Shown here: positions 11,722-24,251 of the stretch, one piece after another | Layout: every line of letters begins with the position of its first letter | Numbering within the stretch: position 1 is the first letter of the stretch | From: Hofstenia miamia | Lineage: Eukaryota; Xenacoelomorpha; Acoela; Hofsteniidae | Length of the DNA: 64,000 nucleotides | Direction: 5' to 3' | Assembly (NCBI GenBank): GCA_900660155.1 | Contig: CABFPE010000727.1 | Coordinates: 243,490 to 307,489 of the forward strand | Translations under genes and position numbers: made by a program | The notes under the pieces: generated by a model | What the model was told of the DNA's origin: nothing | What the model saw: the letters and a program-made list of their open reading frames with translations, nothing else | Databases searched by the model: none

Positions 11722-13479
11722 ACTGGTCAAAGCTACAGAATGGATTGTTTTCAATTTATCACTAAAGATAAAGAATGAACAAAATGTATGATGCATTCCT
11801 GAAAAATGTATAGAATTATAAAATTAATCTAAGCTAAATTTCCATGAAAACAAAAGCAGTGATTACCATATTTATAATCTGTGTAACAGTTCTGTAAACA
11901 GAATGGTTAAAAATTATGTAAATTAATTTTAAAATATATTTGAAATTTTAAGATATGTTGAAAAGATCTGCATTATTATTTTAAGAATTAGCTAGCTAGT
12001 GCAGTGGCACGAAATTACCCTCTAATGCTCAACGAATTAATTTAAAGCTTCATTTTTTCACAAAAAAATCTTAATTTCGTATGCCATTCGTAAGAGAATT
12101 TCATATTATACATGTAAATTGCAATTTTTGCCTTTCTTTTATGATATTTAGTAAGAAATCGGTTAGTAAAAAATGTTTCATTTTCTGCTAGATGAATCTG
12201 TAAAATTAAATAATATAGTATATTTTTATTTTATTGCTCAGATGAAAGTAATTTCTTTGCTTCATTTAGACTCGGTGTGTTCTCATTAGAATATTTCAAA
12301 TGCAAATGTCATTTTTATATTACAATGGACATGACATGTATTATAGAAGTCTAACTATTTTAATTACAATTTGATTGCAGGCTTTTGTTATGCCAATAGA
12401 GTGGAATAAAAAGAAACTTTAAAAGACTAAAGATCTTTGTTCCCATATGAGGGATCTTTTGTTTTTATTTTTTGACAGATAACAAAAGTTGTATTTTCTA
12501 TTGTGTTATCAGGTTTTTACAAAGCAAATAGAATTATAAAATACCCCACTACGTATCCTAAAGCTATATCTTCCTGAAACTAAACATTTTTTAATAATTT
12601 TGATTTCGGTTTATTTTCCTTTTAAAAATATATGTGAAATTTAAGATCACCAAGAAAAAATTTTATAAAAGTTAACATTTACAATGTAGGAACATATTGT
12701 GAGGTAAAGTTTTTACAATCATTTTACTAAAATTCAGCAAAATTTTTCAAAAATGAATGCCTAATTTTTTACATATCTTATTCCTGTTCTGTATTTTGCA
12801 CGTACACCAGAGCGGGAAGGGTCCGCTTTTTCCAGACCCGAGACCGGACTGGACTTAATAAATTAGGTCCGAGCCGGACAGTTTACTATTTAACCTTTTT
12901 TTCCATAATCCTCCTCAGAGTACAAGTTTACAATAAATTTTTAGTTAAGATTTCAAAATCTTTTATATATGTAATATTCTTTATGTACAGTAAGGAGTTA
13001 AGCTACCAAAAAATACCAAAAGTTTTAACTTTATAAGTTTTCGATTTGCTTGGAACCCTTAAATATTAATTGCATATAATTTACTTAGTTGCTACTCAGC
13101 AAAATATGATTGCAACATAGGAGTCCTTTGTAGATGACATGATCGCTATGCATATGTCCTCCTTAACGAACAGAAATTTCAATAAAACGTTATCGAAATA
13201 AGTTTTAACTCAATTGATTGCTCAGAAAACACCGGTTGTACGTGGTGACACTGCACAAAGCGCAAAATCATTTCTTTGTGATGGTGAGAGTGCAAGATTT
13301 GACAAGAGTTAGATCAATTTCATGTTCACAATCTCCCAAAGCAGGCACACAATTTCATTTATGCAAATCATTGAAATTCTTTGTATAAATGCGTTAACAA
13401 TTTGTAAATAAATGCGGATTTTTCTGAAATGTACAAATTTATTTTTGAATAAATATTAATAAATTCTGGTACTAAATTA
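11354..13479. other. AT-rich DNA; TA tract and one GC-rich patch
   Basis: A TA microsatellite spans about 11679-11716. A patch at 12810-12890 has CAGACCCGAGACCGGAC and GTCCGAGCCGGAC motifs, the kind seen in hAT-like MITEs, but no ends were defined. Confidence 0.45.
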
Positions 13480-15532
13480 TAGTTGGCTGCAAAAAAAATG
13501 AGACTGAACACCTATTTTTTCACGCTTTGTGGAAACGTATTGAGACGTTTTAGAGGAAAACTATAAAAATAAAAGACAACGAGAATTTTGTGAACTTTAA
13601 AATGGTCAAACAAAAAAGTTAATTAATTAAACTGGTACTTCGTAATTATTTGAAAACACTTACCAAACAAATTGTTTTGCTTTGCAAAGTTTCTACTTGA
13701 TTTCTTCGGAATGGAAACGTTGGAACAGCTTGAAAACGCCTTTGCGACATCGCAAATTTCTCGATCAACTTATTTTCGAAAGCTGAAAAAAATTCGACAA
13801 GGAGAATCTCTCAAAAGAAGAAAAGGAAGTGGACGCCCTCGAAAAATTATTGGAAAATTCATTCAGAAAACAGTCGCAATTGCTCTCAAAAATCCCTATA
13901 TTTCTGGGAAAAAAATTGCAAACCGACTTCAAACTGAAGCCGACATCTCTGTGCATGAAACCACAGTTCAGAGAACACTGAAAAAAAGTGGAGTTACAAA
14001 AATTGGCAGAAAAAATCGACTTCTGATTACAAAAGAACATCAAGAAAAAAGATTAAATTTCGTGAAAGATTGGAAAGACTACATTTTTGAAGATGTTTGG
14101 ATAACTGATGAGTGCGTATTTCAACTACACAGAAACAAAGTACAAATGTGGTCGTCAAAGAAATGTCCAAGACCAACAAAAGCGGTTCCAAAGTTCGACC
14201 AAAAAATTATGGTTTGGGGAGCACTTTCCTATCGTGGGTTTTATTTGAAAATTTTAGACGGAAAAGCCACAATCGACAGTCAAAGATATTGCCAAATTAT
14301 AGCTGAATTTATGCCTTATGCTGATGCTTTATATGATGATGGATGGATACTCCAACAGGACGGAGCAACCCCGCACACGTCAGCAAAGACAAAAAATTGG
14401 TTTTCTGAAAATAATATCCAGTTTTTGCAATGGCCACCAAGTTCTGCTGATCTTTCTCCAATCGAAAACGTGTGGCAGATATTGAAAAATGACGTTGAGA
14501 AGAAAAATCCGAAAAATATATCCGATTTAAAAGAAAAAATCCAAGAAAGTCAACACATTTTGACATCTGAAATGAAGTCCAATTTAATGAAATCAGTTTC
14601 AGTTCGTTTGAATGAAGTTATTTCTACAAGAGGAAAACAAATTAGACTTTGATGCTTTATACTTATATTCCTTCATATATATATATGTTATGAAAGGTTA
14701 TAAAAATGTCTGCCTAAATTTAAAATATTTTTTAGAAAATCTTGTTGCCATGGCAACTAAGAGAACATCAAAATTAAAGTAAAAATCGAAAAAAAGAAAA
14801 TAGTTTAAGAATTAAATTCGATCTTAAATAGAGATCATACTTCTACTATCATCATAGTCTTAAATCACTCAATTATAATAGTATAACATTTTGAGATTAC
14901 AATACAAAAAAGAGAGATTAAAAATTCGCTCTCTACCACATTTTGTGCATATTTGAAAAATATTAATTTTTCAAAAAATGACCAATTCGCAATAAATATT
15001 GCAAAAAGTCAATCAAATGAATATTCTCAGCATGTACAGAACTAATACACTAAGGGAATGCAAAAGAAACTCAACCTGAATGGATAAAAAAACATCAAAA
15101 ATTTTAAGTCGTAAAATTTTTAGGCAAAAAGAGACAGGGGGTAAATAACGTAAGCAGTACCCCTAGCAAGGATTATTCAAAATAAAATCAAGAAAATCAA
15201 ATTTAAGTAATTGCTTATATGCAGTAAAAATATAATTTTACATAGCACTTTGAGTGTAAAATGGAGAAAAACAAGATCTGTGAATATGTTTTCTACATTT
15301 TTCACAGTAATTTCATTTCTTTCAACTGCAATGTTTACAAATTTCAAAATGGTATAAACTTATTTAAAACCCACTATCCAATGCACATACAACATTTGGG
15401 AAAAATTTTATTTGTGTTTGGCGTAAAAAATGGATTTTTGTTTTTAGCGTCAAATTGTTCCTTCATTGTGTGAAACTAATTGTTCAAAAGTAATATGCCT
15501 TTTTTCTAGTCTCATTTTTTTGCAGCCAACTA
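13480..15532 (+). mobile_element. Tc1-like DNA transposon, apparently complete, about 2.05 kb
   Basis: Inverted ends match for about 27 bases: TAGTTGGCTGCAAAAAAAA near 13480 and its complement ending in GCCAACTA at 15532, differing by one A in the A run. TA dinucleotides flank both ends, as expected for Tc1/mariner target duplications; the exact TA is ambiguous by two bases because the junction reads TATA. The element holds one transposase gene (13711-14652) and an unusually long 3' region of about 880 bases without a convincing gene. Part of that region (15238-15481) recurs at 16841-17084. Confidence 0.85.
13711..14652 (+). CDS. Tc1-like transposase, DD34E, uninterrupted
   Basis: This is an uninterrupted transposase that would cut and paste its own element. 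The first ATG in the frame is at 13711, giving 313 residues; the frame itself is open from TTG at 13672. The N-terminal third has helix-turn-helix-like segments ending in a basic GRPRK motif. The catalytic domain shows ITDE for the first Asp, QQDGATPHTS for the second Asp, and LSPIENVW for the Glu. There are 34 residues between the second Asp and the Glu, the Tc1 signature. The length is near the family's usual 340 residues, slightly short at the N-terminus. It sits between matching inverted repeats, so the copy is young and may be active. The stop is TGA at 14650-14652. Confidence 0.9.
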   Translation: METLEQLENAFATSQISRSTYFRKLKKIRQGESLKRRKGSGRPRKIIGKFIQKTVAIALKNPYISGKKIANRLQTEADISVHETTVQRTLKKSGVTKIGRKNRLLITKEHQEKRLNFVKDWKDYIFEDVWITDECVFQLHRNKVQMWSSKKCPRPTKAVPKFDQKIMVWGALSYRGFYLKILDGKATIDSQRYCQIIAEFMPYADALYDDGWILQQDGATPHTSAKTKNWFSENNIQFLQWPPSSADLSPIENVWQILKNDVEKKNPKNISDLKEKIQESQHILTSEMKSNLMKSVSVRLNEVISTRGKQIRL

Positions 15533-16392
15533 TAGCTACTAATTTTTTACAGAAATTCAATTTCCAAAAATTATTCTTATATAGCATTATTGAATTCAAA
15601 ATGGCCTTCAACTTCAAATAAGAAAATATCTAAAAAATTATAAATTATGTTTCAACTTCCATAAAAAGACATTGATTTACTAGAAAAATAGATGTTTTCT
15701 AAGTAAGGAGCGCTAGTTGCTAACTTCCATATTGTTTGAATGGAATTTATGTAATATACTTATTATACAATGTCATACATACAGTGCAGTGTAGTGTTTA
15801 TTTAAGTAATTTTCATACATTTTGATGTGTTGTCAATTGTCGTTATGAGGTTTGATACAGACTTGTCAATTAATTGACAAAACTTGCTGATAAATATACT
15901 GGAAACGGAACTTCACAATGACTTTATAGTTGTAAAATTAAGCTTCTCGGTAATGTTACCAAAAGTACTTAATTTGGTTTTTGCTGTTACTTCATTGATC
16001 CTTGTTATCACAGTTTAATTATGCATGTACAATAGAATTTCTTGTTGCTTCAAATTCAAGTCATTATATTTAAATAACATTTAGTTACAGGCATAACGGG
16101 CTTAGGGTCCGGGCACGGTCAGCCTACGGGCCTATTTTTATGGGTACCGCTACGGACAGGCCACGAGCCCTACCCTAGCAAATATTCAATGATCTCCCAA
16201 AAATCAAATTATTCATTTTAAGTTAAGACATTTTGAAATTTGAATCAATCATTCTTTAAAAATAGGCTTTCAATTTCAATGAGGCTTTAACAACCATGTG
16301 TGAAACGTATTCTTAACCCTTTGGAGTCCATAATTAGTTGGTGCTTATGTTAGAAATTTTGACTGTAGATTTTTTCTAAAATAAAGACCTAT

Positions 16393-16428
<36 letters not shown>
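15533..16428. other. AT-rich DNA with a GC-rich patch, ending in a TA tract
   Basis: The patch 16094-16190 (GGGTCCGGGCACGGTC, GGCCACGAGCCC) stands out in composition. TA repeats at 16398-16428 run into the N gap. Confidence 0.45.
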
Positions 16429-16840
16429 NNNNNNNNNNNNNNNNNNNNNNNNNNNNNNNNNNNNNNNNNNNNNNNNNNNNNNNNNNNNNNNNNNNNNNNN
16501 NNNNNNNNNNNNNNNNNNNNNNNNNNNNNNNNNNNNNNNNNNNNNNNNNNNNNNNNNNNNNNNNNNNNNNNNNNNNNNNNNNNNNNNNNNNNNNNNNNNN
16601 NNNNNNNNNNNNNNNNNNNNNNNNNNNNNNNNNNNNNNNNNNNNNNNNNNNNNNNNNNNNNNNNNNNNNNNNNNNNNNNNNNNNNNNNNNNNNNNNNNNN
16701 NNNNNNNNNNNNNNNNNNNNNNNNNNNNNNNNNNNNNNNNNNNNNNNNNNNNNNNNNNNNNNNNNNNNNNNNNNNNNNNNNNNNNNNNNNNNNNNNNNNN
16801 NNNNNNNNNNNNNNNNNNNNNNNNNNNNNNNNNNNNNNNN
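16429..16840. other. Assembly gap, 412 N
   Basis: Unknown bases. The gap begins within a TA microsatellite. Confidence 0.99.
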
Positions 16841-17084
16841 TTACATAGCACTTTGAGTGTAAAATGGAGAAAAACAAGATCTGTGAATATGTTTTCTACA
16901 TTTTTCACAGTAATTTCATTTCTTTCAACTGCAATGTTTACAAATTTCAAAATGGTATAAACTTATTTAAAACCCACTATCCAATGCACATACAACATTT
17001 GGGAAAAATTTTATTTGTGTTTGGCGTAAAAAATGGATTTTTGTTTTTAGCGTCAAATTGTTCCTACATTGTGTGAAACTAATT
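16841..17084 (+). repeat. Partial second copy of the Tc1-like element's 3' region
   Basis: This 244-base block directly after the N gap matches 15238-15481 almost base for base at a fixed offset of 1603; a visible difference is ccttcatt against cctacatt. The match stops just before the terminal inverted repeat, which this copy lacks. The matching 70-codon open frames (15261-15473 and 16864-17076) are probably not genes. This is either a truncated relative or a gap-edge assembly duplicate. Confidence 0.8.
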
Positions 17085-18245
17085 ACAAGCGCAAAACATC
17101 GCTTAATCAAGATAAAACACGTTATGATTGCAATACATTAACCTGCTTCAATTTATTACATAGTTCGTATTTGCAAAAACTTTCTTAAAACAATCAAAAC
17201 CTCTTTTCTTAAATAGATTCTCTTCAGAATGATGTGTTAGAGCAGGAGTGGGCAAATTGGACCAACTACATCAATTTGTATAACCTTAGGGTTAATTTTA
17301 TGTTCATTAGCATTATTGAAAAGATGGTTATCTCAATGTTAATGACTTATATATGCTTTATGTAAACTCAAACTTCCATGAATTTCTTAAAAGCTTTGAT
17401 GACGTTTTCAAGAAATGTTAAAAGCTCATATCTCACGATCTAATAAGAACTGATTTTTTACTTGGCATGGCTGACCAGGGTTGTCCAGTTCATATATATT
17501 AAATTGCTTAGTCTAGTTGTTGCTCAGATGCGTCTTAAGATCTCTTGATTTTCTGAACATTAGTAAGGAGGATTGTTTGAACTTTATATAAAAAAATCTG
17601 AAATATTTTTTGTTTCAAAGTACTTCTGACACAGAAATAATTTTTAACAGAAATTTTTACGATTTAATTGGGTATATTCACTAATGAATGTCTCAATATC
17701 TCTAAATTTCCATATTTCGGAATAAAGTTGAACGGAATTGTTCGGAAATGTGAACAAAACGGCTTCTACCTTAAAGTTCACAGTCAAATCTTTATAATTT
17801 CAATTGGAAAGCTATTTTATATAAACATTTTGTACCACATTGTAACTAGTTCTGTTGAAATATATGACATGTTCGCCTATATTTATCCTCTATACTGTGG
17901 TGTGTCATATATTTGACCTATTAACTGTTGTACATTTATTACTCCACCATATGGCACAAGTCTAGGAAAGCAAATTGCTGGTGGACTGTGTTTGCACGTA
18001 TCAAATGTTTAACAAAATATTTTATTATAAGATTTTAGAAGGTAAGGCGATATGTGATCACCAAATCTTTCCAATTCGATATCAAATGAAAAATAGGTCC
18101 CCAACTAAATCTAAGAATATTTATAACTATAGAATGTGACTCAACTCTACATTCAAGCATTTAAATATGCGATTTATCTGTACATTTATATATATATATG
18201 CACAGATAAATCGCATACTTCAATTACATACATTAACATATTAAA

Positions 18246-18281
<36 letters not shown>

Positions 18282-20053
18282 TTTATATGTTATTATATAT
18301 AATTGCAAAAAATGCCAATTGGTTGAGAGTAGAGCCAATTCACTGGTTTGTTGCAAGAAAAAATCAGAGAAACTATCATGCAATCTACGCAAATTTTTTT
18401 TCAAAGCTATTTGAAAACCGTGTGGATTAAAAATTGTCTGTTTATTTCCCCATGAGGCGTTATCTATACAATGAGGAATACGTTGATCTGTGATTCAACA
18501 TTGCATAGCATTTTTATTTATTGTCTTTAAGCGTGTTTTTCAATTCGTTCAAACTGTTTGCTTTATTATCTAGTAATTATGAAAATATATTAGAAGCTAT
18601 TTAACCAATGGCGTTTAAAAGCAGTAGATTTAGATTTAGAGAGCATTAGTCAGCGATCACCGTTATATATTCATTATTCTAAATATATCAATGATGTAAT
18701 TTGTTGCAATTTATGCAATTTGAAAATACTAATTGAATAATTTCCTAAACATGCAATATTGCCAATGAGATTCTCTTGGTGTGACAACCACATATCTGGT
18801 TAAAATAATAATTTCTGAATGTCTTAACCTTAAACTGCATGGATTTATCTTAACGGAAGTCCGTTTCTCCACGTTTATGAATAATTTTCTCCAAGCCTTT
18901 ACGAAATAGGTTGTATGTAGTGTTGAAATCTTGTACTAAATTAATTTTCTGTGCCTAAAGTATTTGAAAAGATTAACTAATTTTAACCTAAAATTCCGTT
19001 TTTTAAAAAAATTATTTCTGTCCAAACCTATTGTACAAATTGGTATAACGTTTGAATTAGACTGAATCAACAACGAAATGTAGGTAGAGCCCTCAAACCA
19101 AGGTTGCCGTCGAGGGGGAATGTTTGGGAACGCAGTTCCTACAAACTCTCCATGTTGGGGAACGCTTAGGTACGCCGAAGTGCTGAGAAAATTGGAGTAC
19201 AACCATAAAGAGTTATGATTCTATTCTAAATTCCTTGGATATAACATTCTATGATGGCCACTACTCCATTTTCAAATTTCTAGAGACAGTAGTATACGAA
19301 ACTCTTGTATATCTTTTGTGATTTTAACTGATATGATAAACCGAAATAACAGAATCATGTCTACTGAATTAGCAACGCCCAGAGATGGAAGTGGACAGAT
19401 TTTTGCAATAGTGTCCACCTCGCCCCAAGAAAGTTTATGTCCTCATCCATGTACACGTGTTCAACAATGCTCCCCGTCTCTTATTCCACTGTCCCGTATA
19501 GCCCTTCTAAGAACTATTTGCTATATTCTATTGTCCCAAATTTTAATAACATTACACCATCATAGCTAGATTTTGAATCATTTTTGTATAGAAGATGCAG
19601 AATCATCTTTCAAATGTCATTTGGTATTTCTACAATTAAAAGTCTAATATAATTTTTGCTGCTAATGCATAGTAAAAAAGATGATAGTAAAGTGAAATTC
19701 AATTTTTTGCTTAAAAAGCTCTTTTTAAAGCCAATATTTAACGTGTGGTAACAAGAAGTGAAGTTCAGATCACAGAACTTTTATTTGTACTAATGGATAG
19801 AATCAAATGCCACTAAGAGGAATGACATTCTTTGAAAATGCGAACGCTTTTAACTATATCCAGATAGGATCAAACGCATATTTCATATTAAGAAATTTCT
19901 TTACAATCTCTAAAATTTTTCGGTTCAGTTTTTCTTAACTCAAACGAGTTTAGCACCACTAGTGTCCCATGGGCACTCAATTTTTGCTCCATACCCGCAT
20001 CATTGTTCGACCAACCCCACTTCGGTCTCCGGTAATTCCATGAAATATTAAGN

Positions 20054-20087
<34 letters not shown>

Positions 20088-20791
20088 TGAAATAGGGCCA
20101 ATTCCTGCTTGCATTTAGGAAGACAGCATGTGAAAAATGTTTTATATAAAACATAACTAGTAATTTTGAAGAATATTTTACTGTTTTGCTCATTAAAATT
20201 CATCTATTCATTAGGAAATTGCTTAAAATTTTCTTAGGCCCTATCATTAAAAAAACACTCTGTATAGGAATTTATAATCAATTTTTAATAATCACTGAAA
20301 GAGAAATTAATGTTAAATCAAGATTTTACGTCCTTTGTTGAATAAAAAGGTGATTAAGTTAATGCATGCCTGACTACTATTAAGCAAATTGCTGAAAGTA
20401 GTGCAATCTAAGCATTAAGCACACACATTTGCTGGACCAAAATTATCTTAGTATTTACTAATATTATTTTTTCTGAATTCAAAATTTTACTCTATTCTTA
20501 TCCGTAACAATATAATTGTAGATATATGTTATAATGAAGTCGCTACAAAATCACATTGAAGTTCCAATGCACTTATATACTATAAGTAAAAAAAGGAAAT
20601 TTGAAATTTTTTTAATTGAAATGCATCAAGAAATATAATATTGATTAAATCAAGTATAATCACTTAGGAATACATTCAAAATTATGAAAGACTCAAATGC
20701 CCTAATTTACAATTAATGGCTAAAAATACAGCTCTTCATCTCGTTTTTTGAAGGAACAGTTTTGTCTAAAGTAATGCTGCTATATATATTA
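17085..20791. other. No recognised gene; several TA tracts
   Basis: TA microsatellites lie near 18189-18200, 18247-18276 and 20054-20084, with a single N at 20053. Less AT-rich stretches at 19060-19200, 19370-19510 and 19940-20040 hold no recognisable protein or repeat. Confidence 0.45.
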
Positions 20792-20986
20792 TGACATCGG
20801 TAGAGTGCACGGAGGTGCACGAACGTTAGAACGAGTACTAACTAATTCTCTATTTACAATTGTTTCAATGGTTTATATACAATGATTCTCACTACAATAT
20901 TTACAAATATTTGGTTACACCAGTAGACATAGCAAATACGAAAACAGCGACTGGCCGATAATGATACCTAGGTACTTGCCACCACA
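20792..20986 (-). mobile_element. Candidate solo LTR, copy 2
   Basis: On the minus strand this 195-base block runs TGTGGTGGCAAG ... TATCGGCCAG ... TTGTATATAAACC ... TGTAAATAGAGAA ... GATGTCA, matching the landmarks of 7171-7386. It is bordered by TA-rich sequence on both sides, which hides any target duplication. Confidence 0.4.
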
Positions 20987-21673
20987 ATATATATATATAT
21001 ATATATATTTCCGAGTGCATGCTCTGCATCTATGCAAAAAATAACTGTATTTTGTCAACATATGTGATTTACGATGATTTATAAGTTCCTAAAATCTAAA
21101 GAAATGTAAGCCACAATAATGTTATGATGAATTAGAATTCCAATATATGTTTACATATGTTTTAAAACAACAGTTATATGCATTAAAATTTTACTAATTT
21201 CTTTACATTTTTTAAAAATAGAAACTGATGAAAGCTTACAAAAGTTGTTTAGTAATATAATCGAAAACTTCATTAAAACAATTTTGAAGGGTTATAATTC
21301 AAAAACGAATAAAATATCTTAGCACCATTTCCTTGTCTGACGGAAGCACCCGCCTCTACCAAATATATTTCGCTAACAACCGCATACTAACATCATAAAA
21401 ATGACAAAAGCAAATGCTCTGTATAATATTTTGGTACTTGCTTTATGCTTTACTGTAAAACCTTTCTTCAATTGCATTATTTGAAAACAGTCTTCAGATG
21501 GAAGAGGAGCGAAGGGAGACGGCGTCTTCCTCCTAATTATTTTTTAAGATTTCTGGAGGACTCCTTCCCCCTTCCACACCTACTGGTTGAAACATTTTTG
21601 GAGACAGAAATTCTGTAAAATTTAGTTCACCTATATACAATCGGATTTGATACTTCTTAATTTCACTGCTCAG
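20987..21673. other. TA tract and AT-rich DNA, no gene seen
   Basis: TA repeats at 20987-21008 follow the candidate LTR. A GC-richer patch at 21490-21570 is unassigned. Confidence 0.45.
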
Positions 21674-21912
21674 CAGGGGCGTACGCAGGATTTTCTGACG
21701 GGGGGACATCATCGTCATTACCCAATGCGGGGTGAAGCCCGTGAAAATTTTTTAAAATATTGAGAAAATAGACCCTAAAAATGCATTTCACATCCTACAT
21801 TTTAAATTTTTCAATTTTTTAGGAAAAATAGTTTGATTTATCCAGTCAAATTAAAATTTGGAAACCTGACAGGGGGACATTCCACAATGTCCCCCTCCTG
21901 CGTACGCCACTG
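21674..21912. mobile_element. hAT-type MITE, GTACGC family, copy 1
   Basis: The 239-base element runs from CAGGGGCGTACGCAGG to GCGTACGCCACTG. It is flanked by a perfect 8-base duplication CTGCTCAG (21666-21673 and 21913-21920), the hAT signature. It has no coding capacity. Confidence 0.88.
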
Positions 21913-22019
21913 CTGCTCAGTGTTTCTTTCACATTTTTCTGTAATTTATATAGTGAGTGCGCCTATGGACACGTTTGTTACACGTGCAATCCTTTTTTTG
22001 CTTGATTATGTCTTACATA

Positions 22020-22587
22020 CAGGGTGTAACAAAAGTAACCAGACGCTTCATTTTACGAGAAATCTAACTTTATTCAGAAGAGTAGGAATAAAAAACGAAT
22101 CATTCATCATAGAATATGCAATGTAGCGAGTCTAAAACAACTTACTGAGGTTATAATGTCCAAAACAATGAATCATAAAAGAAGAAAGTATTCATAGCAA
22201 ATGTTCAAAATGATGAGCATCACGTGCAATACATTTGTTAACCTGGTCCAAGAATAGATCGGCACATCTTGTTCACCAAATCTAATGGTATGGCACGAAT
22301 TTCTTCGGTAATAGTAGATCGTTGATAGTGCGTGGGTTTCCGCCATAAACTTTGTTCTTTAGTAAGCCCCACAGAAAAAAGTCTGGTACAGTCAGGTCCG
22401 GAGACCGTGCAGGCCAATCGATGAGGCCTCAGCGACCAATCCACCTGTTGGGAAACTGGTTGTCCAACCACTCTCGCACAATAAGTGAATAATGGGGCTG
22501 AGCTCCATCACAGTTAAATTTCCATAAATTGATGTACAGTTTTTTGCTTTCATTTTGCTAGCGTCTGGTTACTTTTGTTACACCCTG
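22020..22587 (-). mobile_element. Internally deleted mariner-type element, second DD41D family
   Basis: This element is 568 bases long with perfect 28-base inverted ends (beginning CAGGGTGTAACAAAAGTAAC) and flanking TA at 22018-22019 and 22588-22589. Minus-strand coding from about 22531 to 22282 gives DGAQPHYS, WPARSPDLTVPDFFLWGLL and a stop after KKFVPYH. There are 41 positions between the two visible catalytic Asp residues, one of them a TGA stop within the frame. The 5' half of the gene is missing. Its ends differ from those of the element at 1336, so the two belong to separate families. Confidence 0.82.
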
Positions 22588-24251
22588 TATTTAATTGCGT
22601 TAAAACGTTGATATCTACTATATTTCTATTCTTGAATTATTGTTGTCTAATTAAATGAATCGAGAGTCGGCAGATGAAATCAAATGGTACGCTCAACTTC
22701 GTATTGGCCGTGCGCAGGGCTTAAAACTCTCTTAATTACATCACATCGACGCAAAAATGACAGAACAACATCGGTTTTTTAAACGCTTCCTAAAAGTTTT
22801 CTGTAAAAAATTGGAAATTTAGCGTCTCCACCTTCTATTTTTAACACCTTACACTTACTTGTAAATTACGAAAAAATTAGAATGAAATTTGTGATATACA
22901 TAATAATGAATTTCTCTTGGACGACGTGCATATTTTTAAGCCTATTTCATAAGTGTTTAATCAAATTGTAAGTGAAGAGTCCCAATAATCGAAACATTAT
23001 TCTTTCATTAAGATTGTTTTGTAATTTATCCACGATAATGTATGATACATCTCAAACTTTTACAAGACAGTTTTAAATGATTAGAAATAGAATAAAAGTC
23101 TAATAACTTCTTAATTTTTTTATTTGGATCAGAAAAAGGGAAATTTCGTTGGAATCTGATTAAAAGGGTTCATTTTTGTCGATTATATTCCAAATACTTT
23201 AGAGGTAACTACTCAAGTTGTTGTTTTATGAAATTTCGCATTTTTCTGAGATAAATGAAATTAAACTTTGCAAAACCGTGTTTTCAAGGTTTTGTATATT
23301 CGTAAATCAAACGACTAGATATATATTGTCCTCGAACTTCGTACTTCCCTCCTGCTGTTTGATTACTTTGAAAATTGGAAAAGCTGCTGCAAATAAATAT
23401 ATTTCCTCATAGTTATAGCATGGATTTCTAGAAATCTATGGAACTAATAGTAAAGTTGGTTGAACGTATCAAAGAACTGTAAAAATGTGCTGTTTTTAAG
23501 GCTTAGTAAGAAACTAACTTGCCTCCAATTCTGAATAAGTATTAATTCAAGAACTATTTCTGAAATATTATATAACATATCGAATTTGATTTCATTGAAG
23601 CTGATAATTAAATCAGAAGAAACTATTGTTTATGATGCAAGTCATGGTCGCAGGTGTTGTTGGGGGCAAGAATGAGCAGCTAGCCTACACCCCCTCAACG
23701 TTGTTGTACATTCAACAATTATATCATTGAAATAGTTTTGCAAAAAGTTTTACTCAATATACAATACTTATTTTGTAAAATACAGATCTCATATAGAACA
23801 ATTTTGTTCAGGGATTTGACGAAATTGAAATATCCTATGCAAATTGTGCTAAGTTTGGCATGGTTTGAAAATGCGAGGCATAACCGAGGGAAGAATTAAT
23901 GTCGAAAATTAATGATTATATAAATGTTGCGAATCATTATATATTTTATTACAGGTTATGACATTCTTAACAATACCGCAAAACGTTTAAAATATGTTTT
24001 AATATTAATAATATACACTGAAATCAGGGTTTTGCAATTACAAATTAGAGGCCTATATTTTGGAAATATAATCAACGTCAGTACTTTTTTTGGAGTAGGT
24101 GAATCGACTGTACTTGTACAGGCATCCAAACCTATTTTCAATATTGAATTTCTGTTGAATGTGAAAATATAAACAAAAATTCAAATTAATCATGCTCTTT
24201 ATTAGGGATTTATCTAAAAAATAGCCACCAAACATATGTTCACTGTATGTA
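22588..24251. other. AT-rich DNA, no gene seen
   Basis: Only short open frames without recognisable motifs are present. Confidence 0.55.

Noticed and set aside
15261-15473. 70-codon frame repeated at 16864-17076 as a possible second transposon gene
   Set aside because: The DNA repeat itself explains the shared frame; no domain is visible and composition matches noncoding AT-rich sequence.
16345-16950. 201-codon minus frame
   Set aside because: It spans the 412-N gap and a TA tract.
18136-18414. Frames rich in alternating Ile and Tyr
   Set aside because: They are translations of TA microsatellites.
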